Source: Anolis sagrei (Eukaryota; Chordata; Lepidosauria; Squamata; Anolidae). From it: a DNA stretch of 64,000 bases. Positions 35,912 to 47,899 of the stretch are shown here, one piece after another. The position numbers were made by a program, and so were the translations under genes. The first letter of the stretch is position 1, and every line of letters starts with the position of its first letter. The notes beneath the pieces were generated by a model. It made no database searches. It had not been told where the DNA came from and saw only the letters and a program-made list of their open reading frames with translations. The stretch covers positions 127,233,866-127,297,865 of the forward strand of contig NC_090023.1 in NCBI RefSeq assembly GCF_037176765.1, read 5' to 3'.

Positions 35912-37651
35912 ATTGGAAAACTGAATTTTCAACTAGAGAAATCTTTTATAATCTATGTTAAACTTATAAGATTGATATGTTTTGAACAACTGAGCTTGAT
36001 GCTAATTATCTCAACGGCATGGCATCATGAAAGCTCACTAACCATTAAAACATCAAGCATATCTCTGGCCCTCAGGGATTTTCAGACCTGGCAACTTTAG
36101 TATCATTCAGATTACAGGTAAATTATGACTCCTCCTAACATTTACCAAAAAAAGAAAAAAGGCAGATTATTTCAGGAAATTCTTTTGCAAAATAACATGT
36201 GCAAAAATCTTGGTGTTTGGAGGTGGGAGTGGTAAAAATGGACTATCATGAAACGAGTATGCAGCCCACAAAATAAACTGTTTCCTGTGCAAATGAACTG
36301 AAGTGTACAAAAACACAATTTTGCCCAATAATGTTTTTCAAAAATAAATCCTTAAATATGAACATCATTTTTTTTAAAGGGGTTAAAACCCTTCAGTAAT
36401 TTTTGCCAGAGAGAAAACTTTTGAAATTGTTGGTTCTTCCATGTGGCAATGAAACAAGGGAAGCTTTGCATCTTGGTCCCAAAGCAAGACCCATCTGACC
36501 ACCACCATCAAAACTCACAAGGATGCCAAAGCGATAGAGCACACATGATCAGACCCGAAGAAATATCACTTCTTTCAAGGGAATGAGCTAATTCATATGT
36601 GATCATCCTGGTTGTCTTGGAATTTGTAAAGTCCAAATCTTTGAACTCAGCTCTCAAACAATTTATTTTTCCAACTGGGGTTGGATTGGAGGTTGCTCTT
36701 CTTTCTTTCTTTGTTGTTGTTTTTTAAACACAAATGTTTGTTCATATGACAGCCTGTGGGTTGCAAGGTGAAGATGATTAGCCATGTGACAGCTTTAACA
36801 TGGTTTGGCCAACCACATCACCACCCAGGATTGTGTAAATAGAATCCCAAAGGAGTCCATTTGTACAAAGTCATAATTGGGGTGGACGCGGAAATACGCT
36901 GCTGAGAGATGTGATTACAAAAGGAAACCTGACAAGTGACTTTGTTTGGGTCAAAACGTCTGTGAGATAAAAAGGTGCTCTTTGCAAATATGCATTTCAG
37001 GCTCAGCACCTCTTTTCCAAGTTGTTATTCAAACATGAATGAGCAATAGTTATCACATCCTCTTCTTCTTACCTTTTAATGATCTAGTACGCAGAAATAT
37101 CACCACATTTACATCTCGAAGTATTATTTTTTTCCAGTCACAATATTGCGTGGCATCCCTAACAATGATTTGTGGAACCATGGTTGAGTAAACCCACCTT
37201 AATCTGTATTCTTCAAAGTCTGTGATGCAATTTTCCAAAAAAGAAAAAGATAATTGAGTAGAAAAGATATTCCAAAAATGTGAAAAGTCCACACAAAACA
37301 GCAGTCATCTGATTCAGGGTGAACAAAAATGCATAATTTTTGAAAAATATTCTGCACTTCAGAAAAGAGTTCTCTTATTCTGTGGGAGGTTTTGTTTAAG
37401 AAGGATGCATAAAATGAGTACAAAATATGTAAACCATAATCATGCAAAATCCCTATATTTTGGTAAAAATGGGCTCAAAAGCATACAATTTCCCATGTAG
37501 ATTGAGGGGGGGGGGATTCATTTTGGTGCAGAAAAAGAATGGAATGAACTTAAGAGTGGAAATCAAGCTTAACAGATTTGCCCCCCTGGCTAAACTGACG
37601 CTTTCTTATGTATCCATAGCTCAGAAACAGAAGAGTGTAAGGAATGATGAA
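35912..37651. other. Unassigned sequence
   Basis: No gene or repeat recognised; overlapping minus frames of 79-82 codons at 37.0-37.4 kb have no domain. Confidence 0.5.
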
Positions 37652-38058
37652 TTCACAGAATCATAGATAATAGAGTTGGAAGAGACCACATGGACCATTT
37701 AGTCCAACTCCCTGACATGCAGGAAAAGCACAATCAAAGTATCCCTGGTAGATAGCCATCCAGCCACTGTTTAAAAGCTTCCAAGGAAGGAGCTTCCACC
37801 ACACTCTTAGGCAGAGAGTTCCACTGCTGAACAGCTGGTATGGTCGAAAGTTCTTCATAATGTTCAGGTGGAATCACCTTTCCTGTAATTTCAAGGGTAG
37901 CAGAAAACAGCCCTGCTCCCTCTTCCTTATGACACCCTTTCACATATTTATACATGGTGATCATGTCTTCTCTCAACATGTCCAGTTCTTTAAGACGATA
38001 CTCGTAGGGTCTGCTCTCCAGACCTTTGATCATTTTAGTTTTCCTCCTTTGAGTAGAA
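37652..38058 (-). mobile_element. CR1 LINE 3' fragment
   Basis: The 3' end CACAGAATCATAGATAATAG is followed by the C-terminal CR1 coding region (VQQWNSLPKSVVEAPSLEAF in the frame 37734-38033). Several small deletions relative to the CR1 at 1.3 kb. Confidence 0.88.
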
Positions 38059-38649
38059 ACCTCAAGATGTTTATTTTAGAATACTCTTTTTACAATCCCT
38101 CAGCATTGGTTTGTGCAGATGAGATGTTTAGATGAAAAACCGCCTAAAAATCAGGAAGCAAACTTGTACATATATATTAGATGTTTTACAATGGTTTATT
38201 TATTCTTTTACTATTCATATCAGGCAAGTTGGTTTTCCCTCCCCATTTGACTAAAAATTGTGAGGTCTCCTGGTTAGATATCAATGATGTAATGATTTGA
38301 TCTTATCCTTTCTGTATCTGTCTCCAAAATCTCTTTCATTCTACCTAAGCTTTTTGGCTAATACATCATCAGATTGAAATTATCAGATGTAACATTTCTC
38401 ACCTAGCTTTCCAGCGGCCTCACAGTGCTTTATCATACCTTTCAGGCAAATTCAGACAACCAAATCCTTACATAAACTACAGCATTTGTGTACATACACG
38501 GCATCCATTTTTAGTCTGCAGTGTTAACATTGGACCGTATAGGCAAATGCAAAACATTTCCATGAATGCACTATGATCCCTCTAGGCAGATGTTAACCAA
38601 TATTTTAATAAGCCTAAACAAATAAGAGCAACCAAAAAATAAATATCCA

Positions 38650-38815
38650 AGGGCAGCTGTGTTGGCCATGCAGCAAAATAAAACAAAATCCAAAGTACAC
38701 ATTGTGGTTATACCTGTATTGGGCTAATCAAAAGGCATAAAAGATATTGCAATGTAGCTCATTGTCCTCTTCATCAGGTGTTGAATATGATATAGGATAA
38801 GAAAGCAGGTAATGT
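38650..38815. repeat. Dispersed repeat (GCAGCAAAATAAAACAAAATC type)
   Basis: CTGTGTTGGCCATGCAGC, AATAAAACAAAATCC and TCCTCTTCATCAGGTG form a pattern common in reptile genomes, MITE-like; edges uncertain. Confidence 0.4.
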
Positions 38816-40384
38816 CCACAAGAAAAAGAGAGTGAAGGAGTATTATTTGCAGATGCCAATTATATGTCTATGGTTAGGATTAAGTGCACAGGATCTTTGA
38901 GATGGCTTTGCTAGTTATTTGCCTTCGGGACTATTACAAAACCAATGCCAGCACTTTTGAGATAGTCATAATGGGTACATTTTTACCATTCATTTAGCTT
39001 GGGACAAACCACATGCCTTCCATCATTTTATATGTGTGAACAGGCAATATTTGAGTATGGCAAGTTGGCAAAAATCATTGGTCAGTCTATGGGTAAAGAA
39101 AAGATATAGCTTCACCCTGTCCTTTCCTCTCACTGTATTAAACTCAGGTCCCTTCTCTCTGTCCTTATATCCCAGGATTCAATCTCTATCTGTCCTTTCT
39201 GCCCCATCCGTCTTGTGTATAAAGTCATGCTCATTGCTGTTCCTTAGGTTTTGTTTATGTAAATCTGTCACCAACCAGCGCAGGGGGCTAATGCCCAATC
39301 TGCTTGTTTAGTGCTGCAGAGATCTATGGTGCCAGTGAATTTGTGTGCTATAATAGCCATGTATTTGCATGGAAATCGTTCTTTTATGTGCCTTATTGAC
39401 ACTAGCCCTTTGCAAATATTGTGTTCTGAAACAACTCTGCAGCATTTATCTGTGGTTCTGGTTGATTTGGATAGTATACAGCAAGTTTACAAGCTTTTGG
39501 AGGTTTCCCTTAACTTCACAAAAGAATATGTGCATTTTCTGGCTGAAACCCAGCAGTTAGTTCCTATTAGAGTTGAACTATTGAATATATATAATCTCAC
39601 TAGGTCAACACTTATATAAGTTCCACTGGTTCAATGAGTCCATTCTATATTGATTGGCTTCTGCAAAGTTTTATGGGTTTGTGTATCCCTTACGAGGGTA
39701 TCAACCTTCTTACGTCCATGGATACTCATTTCAGGGTTAGCTAGACAATTGTCCACAACCCATGAGTTATGTCGGTGATGTCAAACTTACCCATCTGGTT
39801 TAGTTCTCTTTAGAAAGAAGTCACTGTAGAATTTTTGGCATTTTATCTAACATAATGTTTCTTAGACCTCATCACAAAGTCCCATAGATTCACCACATAT
39901 TGTGGAAAATCCATGGAGCCTTGTAGGGGGCATGGAGAACCCGTTGGCACAGAGTGGCATACAACAGGCAAAGTAGCCTGTCTGAGGATAACATTGGGCA
40001 GAATAACATTTTATATACAGTAAAGCACATTACAATCAATAGCCAGAGCCCTTTGATCACATACCAGCTCTGTGGGGACATAAACAACGTATTACTCTGC
40101 TGTTCCTTTACAGCATATATGGGTAAACTTCAGTTTGTGTTTGAGCCTTGGCTGACCTCAACACAGCTGTCAGGTCCCATTCTCCAATTCCTGTCTGAGC
40201 CCAATACCATTGCTCTTTGATGGAGAGGGTCTGGAAATAGCTAAGAAGTTACCAGAACTCTAGGTCCCAAAACAGATATTCAGGGGCAAAGAAGGTGTGA
40301 GTTTATGAGAGAAAGACGGGTTTTTTTATGGATGAGTGTGACAGAGAACATTCAATGGGAAGTTATAATTTAACATAGCCTTTA
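38816..40384. other. Unassigned sequence
   Basis: The frame 39311-39619 (102 codons) reads smoothly (LDSIQQVYKLLEVSLNF) but matches nothing I know and has no conserved features to judge. Confidence 0.4.
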
Positions 40385-40492
40385 GCTTTCTCTGCTTCAC
40401 CAAACTATAGATCCCAGGATTTCATAGCATGGAAACATGGTAATTAAACTAGTGTCAAAAAGCTATAATTCTGCAGTGTAAATGCATCCTAT
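40385..40492. mobile_element. MITE fragment ('ATCCCAGGATT' family)
   Basis: ATAGATCCCAGGATTTCATA, CATGGTAATTAAACTAGTGT and TGCAGTGTAAATGCATCC fit the GGATTCCATAGCATG-type squamate MITE. Confidence 0.5.
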
Positions 40493-40598
40493 GCTGGGAG
40501 AATAGGGAAAAAAACCAATATGATGAATGTCAAGAACCTAATGCAATGTAACACATTTGCCATCCTGAGAAACAAAAACAAAAAAGGAGGGGTTGAAA

Positions 40599-40604
40599 TT
40601 TATT
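40599..40604 (-). promoter_or_regulatory. Candidate polyadenylation signal for OXGR1-like copy A
   Basis: A canonical AATAAA on the minus strand, 87 nt beyond the TAG stop. It would give a very short 3' UTR; a later signal could also be used. Confidence 0.4.
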
Positions 40605-40690
40605 TCTAGGAACATCTGAAAATGACAGACATATGCATGAAGCCACATATATAACCCTTTTCAGGCAAGAAATGCCATTTTACTTCAGAT

Positions 40691-41680
40691 CTATTTCTTA
40701 TGTGATTTTATGAGCAATTTACAGATCGAAAGAATGGCCTGCTGGAAATTATCCCCAAGCACAACATAAAGGATTAAATTGCCGAAGGTATTTAATGATG
40801 CTAAGGATGTAGTCACAGTAAACATGTCTCGAACAAGCTTCATTGTGATGCAGTCTACAGGATGGAGCTTTAACTCAATACGAACTCCTCGAAATATGTG
40901 AAAAGGTAAGAAACACACATAGAAGACAGCTAGAAGGACAATGGCTAGCATACGGGCCTTTTGCTTGTGGTTGGTGCCAGTGTGGGGCCCTTGGGCCAAT
41001 GTGTAGATAATCACAGCATAGCAAAGAGTCACAGTTATTAAAGGCAAGAAGAAGCCAAATGTGGTTAGGATCCAATTAAACCATCTTGCAGAGTTCAGGG
41101 GTTCAGAATTGGTTAAATCTGTGCAAATTAATCTGTTAGAGCTTTGTTTTGTTGTGACCAAGTAGGTCATTGGACTGACAGCCAACAACGAAAGGACCCA
41201 GACTGTAGTGCAGGCCACAATGGCCCATCTCCGCTTCTGAATGGAAAAGCAACTCATGGGATAGACAACGACAACAAAGCGGAAAAGGCTGAAACAGGTG
41301 AGAAAGTAGATGCTGCTGTAGGTGTTGAAGTAGAAGTTGAATCGAATGAACTTGCACATGAAGTTTCCAAAGATCCAATTTTCTCCATTGATGGCATAAT
41401 GGACTAAGAATGGAAGGCAACAGACGTACAGCAGGTCAGTGACAGCCAGATTGAACATAATAATAGTGCTGCTTCTCCAAGGCCTCATTTTGAAGACATA
41501 TACAGAAATCACAAGAATGTTCCCAGGAAAGCACACTACGAAGAGTGCGATATAAATAAAAGACAAGTAGGCATTCTGGAATGAGCTCCCTCCATCAGTG
41601 CAGTTTCCAAAAGTAGCTGTAAGGTTTTGGAAAGTGGAGAAATTGGCCATGTCTTCATGTTTTGTATCCACCGGTGCCAT
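40691..41680 (-). CDS. OXGR1: OXGR1-like class A GPCR (copy A), 2-oxoglutarate receptor family
   Basis: A complete 329-residue seven-helix receptor in one open exon, close to the 337 aa of human OXGR1. OXGR1 is a Gq-type plasma-membrane receptor for 2-oxoglutarate and reportedly leukotriene E4. The N-terminus has sequons N13, N19 and N26, and GNCTD (26-29) matches the human N-terminus. The helix 1-2 loop carries FKMRPWRSSTIIM. Other landmarks are N54 (1.50), D82 (2.50), C109 pairing with C186, F133-R134-F135 in place of DRY, P259 in helix 6, N301-Y305 of the NPxxY-like motif, and the DNFQQA start of helix 8. PMSCFSI after helix 3 is the same as in human OXGR1. Pocket positions: R113 (3.29), H261 (6.52) and R264 (6.55) are kept, but 3.33 is Y117 and 7.39 is T291, where human has His114 and Arg288. 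The first ATG has A at -3 and G at +4; M11 is a possible alternative start. Orthology between the two copies and mammalian OXGR1 is unresolved, so the symbol means family. Confidence 0.93.
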   Translation of the reverse strand: MAPVDTKHEDMANFSTFQNLTATFGNCTDGGSSFQNAYLSFIYIALFVVCFPGNILVISVYVFKMRPWRSSTIIMFNLAVTDLLYVCCLPFLVHYAINGENWIFGNFMCKFIRFNFYFNTYSSIYFLTCFSLFRFVVVVYPMSCFSIQKRRWAIVACTTVWVLSLLAVSPMTYLVTTKQSSNRLICTDLTNSEPLNSARWFNWILTTFGFFLPLITVTLCYAVIIYTLAQGPHTGTNHKQKARMLAIVLLAVFYVCFLPFHIFRGVRIELKLHPVDCITMKLVRDMFTVTTSLASLNTFGNLILYVVLGDNFQQAILSICKLLIKSHKK

Positions 41681-41688
41681 ATTTAATT

Positions 41689-41690
41689 CT
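41689..41690 (-). promoter_or_regulatory. Probable 3' splice acceptor just before OXGR1-like copy A
   Basis: On the minus strand a pyrimidine-rich tract (about 41691-41720) ends in an AG 8 nt before the ATG. This is consistent with a spliced 5' non-coding exon joined to the single coding exon. The other receptor copy has the same arrangement. Inference from sequence only; the upstream exon was not located. Confidence 0.55.
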
Positions 41691-43470
41691 TTAAGAGGAT
41701 TCAGAGGGAAAGGAGAAGCAGTGGTTAAATGTTTACATTAGATGATGATGCAAATACACAAAAATCTTCTCTATATAACTATAGCAATTGCACTCAATTA
41801 GCAGGTGGCCATCTGATGTCCAGCCAGAGCTTGGAAATGTTCTTTTCTGGGACTACAACATCTGGAATCACCCAGCTATGAATATGCCTTTAAAAACCCC
41901 ACATTTAACCTAGTCAAATGTCATAAAGAAGAGCGTATTTCCTTTGACTTACATAAAATGTGGAATGTTGGGAGATTTTATTAAATGTGTTAACAGGATT
42001 AGGTACAAAGGTATTCATAATGAACCTTCTTGTCATTTAGGATCAACTTCTCTCAGAGTTCCCAGATCTCAAGGCTCAAACTCTATTCTCTAATCTTCAG
42101 GATGAGCTGGGGAACAAACCCAGGGCAGGAGTGGTGTATTGAAGCTATGTGTTTCGTATAATCTTGATGTTTCATATATGTATGGTAAACTCATTGCAGC
42201 TATGGCTGATGCTTCTTCATTATAGCACAAGTATGCATTCCTTGTAACATCACCCTTATTGCATTATCAAGACCTCTTCCATGTAACATCTTGGGGGTGG
42301 GATTCTTTGGTTTTGGACCCCAAATTTTAGGGCCTGGAAACCCTCACTTTTTAAACTGTTGGAGCAGAACATTTAGTTTAAGCTGAGCTTCTTAAATCTG
42401 TTTTTGCCCTTCTCTCTGTTCTGGAAGCAGGAAGTGTTACAAGGAAGAGGTTCAGAATCTGGGCTAAGTATTGGTTTTAAAATCACCAAAGGAAAGCAGG
42501 GTTTCTGTACTGTGCTATCCTATTTCAGAAAAACATGTATTCACGCATTCCTATTCTCCTCTTTACATTTTTTTTCTTGCTCATTCTACTCTTTTTTCTT
42601 TATAATGATACATCAAAAAAAAAATCCAGCAAAAATATGGCTGGTGCTTCCTATATTTGAAGCATCGCAGATCCCCACCCCGGCGGGTCATAGTCAATCC
42701 TGAAACACCAAAAAGTTGGGCATTGAGTAGTAATGGCGTATCCAGCCAGTTCCCAGCTATGGGGTGTACTGAAGCAGATAGCAGAAGAGTTCCCTGTATG
42801 TTTCTGAAGAGGGCTGACACTACTCACCACCTTGGGAATGGCTGTGCTGAAGGGGGCTGTGAGACTTCAGAGGTAGGATTGGGGGAGGGGGTTGTCTTAC
42901 AATACTGTAAGTACCGAAAAGATACCAGTCTAATAATTTTAATGACTGTAAAAAAGACCCCAGAATACACTGTTAATTTTGCCAGATGGGGAATATGCAC
43001 CAACTGAAATGCCCTCTGTTAATTCAAGAACCCTTTCTTTATTTGCATGTGGTTGCTCAGTCTGGGTATGAGCCTGACAGATTTCCATTCAAATTTCAGT
43101 TCAGCCACACACTCAGCTTTACTGCTTAAAAAAATACAAAATAAACCAAGCCTCCTTTTTTTAACGGGAGTATGGATCACAAGGTAGGTAAGTGCCTGAA
43201 GAAAACAATGAAAAAAGTTGTATGTGCTTTTTAAATTTATGGTTAGAGTATTTACCTGAGCTCTCAAACATATTTCCATGGCAGATTACAAATAATGATT
43301 TCTGTTTTCACATGCTCAATGAATGCCATATCTGTTCAGAAATATCCAGATCTAGTTCTAAGCCAAGGCATAGCATGATCTACACCAGACCCATCAAATC
43401 ACTGTGAATTTGCTGAAGCAATGGGAAGTTGCTTACCCATATACAAGTTCTATTGATTTATTGATTCACT
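41691..43470. other. Presumed intron/upstream region of OXGR1-like copy A
   Basis: No upstream exon or promoter could be recognised by eye; no repeat recognised. Confidence 0.4.
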
Positions 43471-43588
43471 AGGTCTACTTTATACATATAATGCAGTTCA
43501 ACTGTATTGAACTGCTTTGTATGGTTCTACACTGCCCATATAATGCAGTTTCAAATTGCATTATATAGCAGTGTAGATGGTGCCTGAG
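43471..43588. mobile_element. MITE, 'TATAATGCAGTT' variant
   Basis: Left AGGTCTACTTTATACATATA, right TATAGCAGTGTAGATGGTGC, with inverted TATAATGCAGTT blocks. Confidence 0.7.
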
Positions 43589-44935
43589 TCTACCAAGTGG
43601 TTTTAACCCCTGGCTCAATGGGTACTGAAGACTGTTGTCCTCCTTAGAGGAAAGTGTTCCTCTGTAATTTGTGATTACTTGGGGACAACCACCATGCTCT
43701 TATCTCTCTTTTGATCTGCCCCAACAATCAAGTGAAATTTGAAGTTATAGAACGAGCAACTAAACTATTTTGGTGATCCCTTGGTATGTCATGGTAAAGA
43801 AAGAGATAAACATTCACCCAGAATCCCAGGAATTTCACCATCTCATTGCAGTTGGTTATAAAGGCTTTGAATAAAATGTAGTCAATAGTACAATTGAAAT
43901 CACTGGAATTCTAGTTGCCTAAAGTGAACTAAATCTCATGGATTAAACTAAATTTAAGTAGTGTATGCTTAAATCCATTGATTTAAGTATACTAAAGTAG
44001 CACTAATTCTTGAGTAAACTGCATCAGAAGAAATTAAAACAGCTGTGGAATAAAATCTTCAAAAGAGTAATATAATATTGATTCTGAGTAACAAGCATCT
44101 GGTACAAAACTGACATTTTGGCTATGGTAGGGGTTAGGAAAAGTGCATTTTGGAAGAACATTCCACACCTGGCACAAAGAGTGAAAATATCTTCTCCGTA
44201 GAAGTTACCCCTGTCCTACTTTGAAAAGGACCTCCTTGTCAGAGGCTTCACGTTTGCTTTTTTAGCACAGTGCTCAGGTAATGCCCTCACCAGTAGCCAC
44301 ACTAGTTGTGGGTTCTGGACTTCCTACATGTTAGATTCGTACATGTTAGATCAATTTAGTGATCATAATGATTGGACATTCCTGTGTGTAGTCTCGAAAT
44401 GAGCCTCGGTGCTCTCAACATTATCCTCCTGCATGAAACTTTTACACTAATTTTTAGAAGATTTTTTTCTTCAAGAATTGTGCATTTTTGATATGTCACC
44501 ACTTTGCTGTAGCTATATCCCGCTTTTAAGACCTAGATTTCAGACTCCTGCAATTGCGAAGTTTCCCTGTGCAATTGCAGAATGGGCGGAGATTACACTT
44601 GTCCGTGTGATAACTCAGAATGCGGAGAATTGCAACAGAAATTGACAAAAGTACAAAGCATGTGATGGGGGTATATACGATATTTGAAGTAAATGTTATG
44701 GTATGGAGATAATTTCTCCCCACTCTCCCCCCCCCCCCCAAAATGGGTTGAGGTCCTAGAAATGAACAAGGAGTGGTGTCAATTCTGCCATGAAAGCACC
44801 ACTGTAGTGGGATATTATCATAATCCTAGTCCCATATATGAAACTGAGTTCTGAACTAATGACAATTTGTGGCCCATCTTCAAAAGTCTAATGATCATCT
44901 GGTGTCTCTTCTCTATTTAAGATCTTTGTTTAAGC
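43589..44935. other. Unassigned sequence between receptor copies
   Basis: Only a C-run at about 44729-44739. Confidence 0.5.
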
Positions 44936-44949
44936 AAGCATAGTCATTG

Positions 44950-45375
44950 GGTTGTTGTAGGTTTTTCCGGGCTCCATGTTCTGGAGGCAATTTTTCTCCT
45001 GACGTTTCGCCTGCATCTATGGCAAGCATCCTCAGAGGTAGTGAGGTCTGTTGGAAGTAGGAAAAATGGGTTTATATATCAACAAAAGATTCCCCCCAGG
45101 TGCTTCCATGCCATTGAATGCAAATCAAGGTGATCAGCTGAAACATTCACAGCTAGCCCCAGAAGACAAAAGTCCTTTGTCTCACCCTGGTCATTCCACA
45201 GATATATAAACCCATTTTTCCTATTTCCAACAGACCTCACTACCTCTGAGGATGCTTGCCATAGATGCAGGCGAAACATCAGGAGAAAAATTGCCTCCAG
45301 AACATGGCCATATAGCCCGGAAAAACCTACAACAACCCAGTGATTCCGGCCATGAAAGCCTTTGACAATACATTG
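44950..45375. mobile_element. Palindromic repeat, long form, exact 14-bp flanking repeat
   Basis: The arms of about 110 bp (GGTTGTTGTAGGTTTTTCCG ... GTGAGGTCTGTTGG and its inverse at 45230-45345) enclose a unique centre with AAACATTCACAGCTAGC and GTCTCACCCTGG. AAGCATAGTCATTG is present exactly at 44936-44949 and 45376-45389. The left end is short; the right continues through GATTCCGGCCATGAAAGCC to GACAATACATTG. Confidence 0.88.
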
Positions 45376-45639
45376 AAGCATAGTCATTGTTTACAGTTTT
45401 GCCTGGTGCATAGTCTGTTTATTTCTTCTGCAAGAGACACACCTTTAGAATTCTTTACCAAGGAGCTCCTCTGGTGCCTCCAACCAACTACAAACTCACA
45501 GGAGGTTGCCTTGGCTATTAAAGTGGACCATAATACTGTAACAGGCTATGAGAACATGTCAAGGGCAAAGGGGGTAAAGCCTATTCCCTCCTACACTATA
45601 GTGTCAGTTTGCTTCACCACCTCCACTACAATCCTCGAG

Positions 45640-45862
45640 CCCAGTATCTATAGTGACCCCCTTGGTATATGATGGGAATCCCCATGGATACCAAAATCTG
45701 TGGATGCTAAAGTTTCATTATATTCAGTGGCATTGTAAAATGGTGTCCTTTAAGTAAAATGGCAAAATCAAGGTTTTCTTAGAAGGATTTTTAAATATCT
45801 GCAAAACATAGATGGTTGAATCTGAGGATGCAGAATCTGTGGCTATGGAGGACCGACTGTGT
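45640..45862. mobile_element. Tigger/mariner-like MITE
   Basis: Contains CCAAAATCTGTGGATGC, AAATGGCAAAATCAAGG and ends GGAGGACCGACTGTG, typical of Tigger-type MITEs. A close relative lies at 55456-55702. Confidence 0.6.
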
Positions 45863-45961
45863 ATTTAAATCCAGCAAAGGCCCCCAGATTTGAGAAAGTT
45901 TCAAGGAGGGAGGAAAATCCTAAAGGGGTGTTACAAGCAACACAAAATAGGCACCTTTCAT

Positions 45962-46061
45962 AGGGCCCTTCCACACAGCCATATAACCCAGAATATCAAG
46001 GCATAAAAACCCACAATATCTGCCTTGGACTGGTTTATCTGAGTCCACACTGCCATAATAT
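45962..46061. mobile_element. MITE, 'ATAATCC' family, right end lost
   Basis: AGGGCCCTTCCACACAGCC start and the internal CTGCCTTGGACTGGTTTATC; cut at ACACTGCCATAATA by the adjoining retroposon tail. Confidence 0.75.
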
Positions 46062-46160
46062 ATAAATAAATAAATTTTTACCCCGCCACCATCTCGCCGG
46101 AGGGACTCGGGGCAGCTCAGAAGAGTACATTCAAAGAACATAAAGAAAACATTAATTCTC
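46062..46160 (-). repeat. SINE/LINE 3' tail fragment
   Basis: ATATAAATAAATAAATTTTT then ACCCCGCCACCATCTCGCC, GGAGGGACTCGGGGCAGCTC: the reverse of the common retroposon tail. Confidence 0.6.
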
Positions 46161-46711
46161 TCTCTGTTTTCCATTTATTAAGCAGGAATAGATTCCTACA
46201 TGCTTGTTCAAGCAACCTTTGAACAAGCAACTAGCAATGGAGTTAGTCACTTTGAAATTAATGGACTTTCCTTTAGTTCAAATGCTTAAATGCTTAAATG
46301 GATAAATGAATTCAATTCTGGAATCATGTTTTACTTCATTCTTTTTTTTTTTTACTACAAATATGAAAGACCTATTTCAGATTACATTAGGCCATGCTAT
46401 ACTCCTGAAAGCATATAGACAGAAAAGTAAAATACACTGTTAATGTTTTTATTTTTAAAAATCTAATACTTCTTTTTGAGCTTGCTTTTAAGAAGCAGAG
46501 CTGCTAAATCAAAAGAAATATGTTATTTTCCATAAGACTATAAATTTGTTCTGTATAAAACAGTAGTATTTCTAAGTTACTTTGAACCAAATTAAGATCT
46601 ATATGAAAAGCAAATTTTCTCTCTCTAACTTCTTCTTGTTACTGTCACATATTATCAGGAGAACCTAGAAAACATTACCCTTCCAGACCCCAGAATTGTT
46701 TCCTGCCTGCA

Positions 46712-46742
<31 letters not shown>

Positions 46743-46751
46743 GTCTATCTG

Positions 46752-46796
<45 letters not shown>

Positions 46797-47659
46797 TTCA
46801 CATTAACACTCTAAGCTCTTCACAGTCATACATTATAAATACCAGACATTAGAAACGGAGAAAGAGACTAGTTACCTGGATTTCCATAATGAATTTTCTT
46901 TGAACATCCATTCTTTTAGCAAGATATTATCAACCATAAAAGTTAAATAACTCATACAATTGCTGGGGTTTTGCTACCAGCCATAATCACAATGTACTGA
47001 CCAAGATGCCTGTAAAACAAGAGCTCACAAAAGCCCTGTTTGCATGTGGCTTAGGGTTATATATCAATGCCTAGCCCTGCCCATCCTTTGCATGTTTTCT
47101 CCCGTCTAACTCTCTTCAAGTTCAGAGGCATTGGCTGCTGATTCCTAATGGCTGGGAAGGAAACGTGAAAAAAATAATATTTTCACATCTTATTTCTGAG
47201 ATCCCCAGAGTCATCTGTTTGATTGGTCCCTGTGGGAATCAGGACATTGGACTAGATTGGCTCTTTCCCCATAATTTAAAATGCTTCCTTTTTTGGACTA
47301 TCACTCGAAAAGTCCCATAGCTGGGACTTTTCAAGTGAACAAGGCAAGGCTTTTCCAAACCCTGCCTTGTTCACTTTCCAAATTAAGAACATGAAGCAAG
47401 CCTTTGGCCCATAGCAACCCCCACATTGTAATGAATGGTTACGAATTATTTTCAAATATTGAATGCTGCTTCTTAATTGGCATAAATATGTCCATGCTGC
47501 TCTTCAACAGAGACAAGGTACATCATGGCTTACTATTGGTTATACTGGTTGGACCTGATGTGGATGTAATTCAAAAACAACTGGTGTTGCCCATGCTTGA
47601 TTAATATTCTGTTGGATGGAACCATGGCAATAAATGTGGCATCCAACTGCTATTAATCA
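46161..47659. other. Unassigned sequence with one microsatellite
   Basis: Apart from the TCTG/TCTA repeat nothing is recognised. Confidence 0.5.
46716..46797. repeat. Compound (TCTG)n(TCTA)n microsatellite
   Basis: About 5-6 TCTG units, a mixed zone, then about a dozen TCTA units. Confidence 0.95.
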
Positions 47660-47850
47660 TTCTTTGTAGTTAATTGCTATTGAGTTGACTTTGACTCATG
47701 GAGACCCTATGAAAGAGAGGCCTTTGGCTCACATTGGTATCAACAACTATATTCAGATCTTGTAAATTCACAGCTTTGACTCACTAAGTGAATTCATCCA
47801 TATGCAGTGTGGTCTTCCTTATTTCCTGGTGCCTTTTACCTTACCAAACA
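47660..47850. repeat. Dispersed amniote-type repeat (GACTCATGGAGACCCTATGA)
   Basis: TTGAGTTGACTTTGACTCAT, GGAGACCCTATGAAAGAGAG, GTCTTCCTTATTTCCTGG and CCTTTTACCTTACCAAACA follow the order of a widespread amniote repeat. Class not certain. The next 40 bp (GTTCCAAGTTACAAACAAG) is a fragment of the mariner-like MITE type seen at 18952. Confidence 0.5.
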
Positions 47851-47899
47851 CTACAGGCAGTTCCAAGTTACAAACAAGATACGCTTCGGTTCCAACCTA

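Noticed and set aside
39311-39619. 102-codon frame with smooth-looking sequence
   Set aside because: Not recognised; no conservation can be judged here. Left as unassigned.
41144-41407. 87-codon plus-strand open frame
   Set aside because: It is the antisense shadow of OXGR1-like copy A.
40691-41680. Copy A as SUCNR1 or a P2Y receptor
   Set aside because: FKMRPW-SSTIIM, GNCTD, PMSCFSI and F-R-F at 3.49-3.51 fit OXGR1 and not SUCNR1, as I recall those sequences.
46716-46797. Regular spaced repeat considered as an array
   Set aside because: Simple tetranucleotide microsatellite; no spacers. No CRISPR is expected in a vertebrate.
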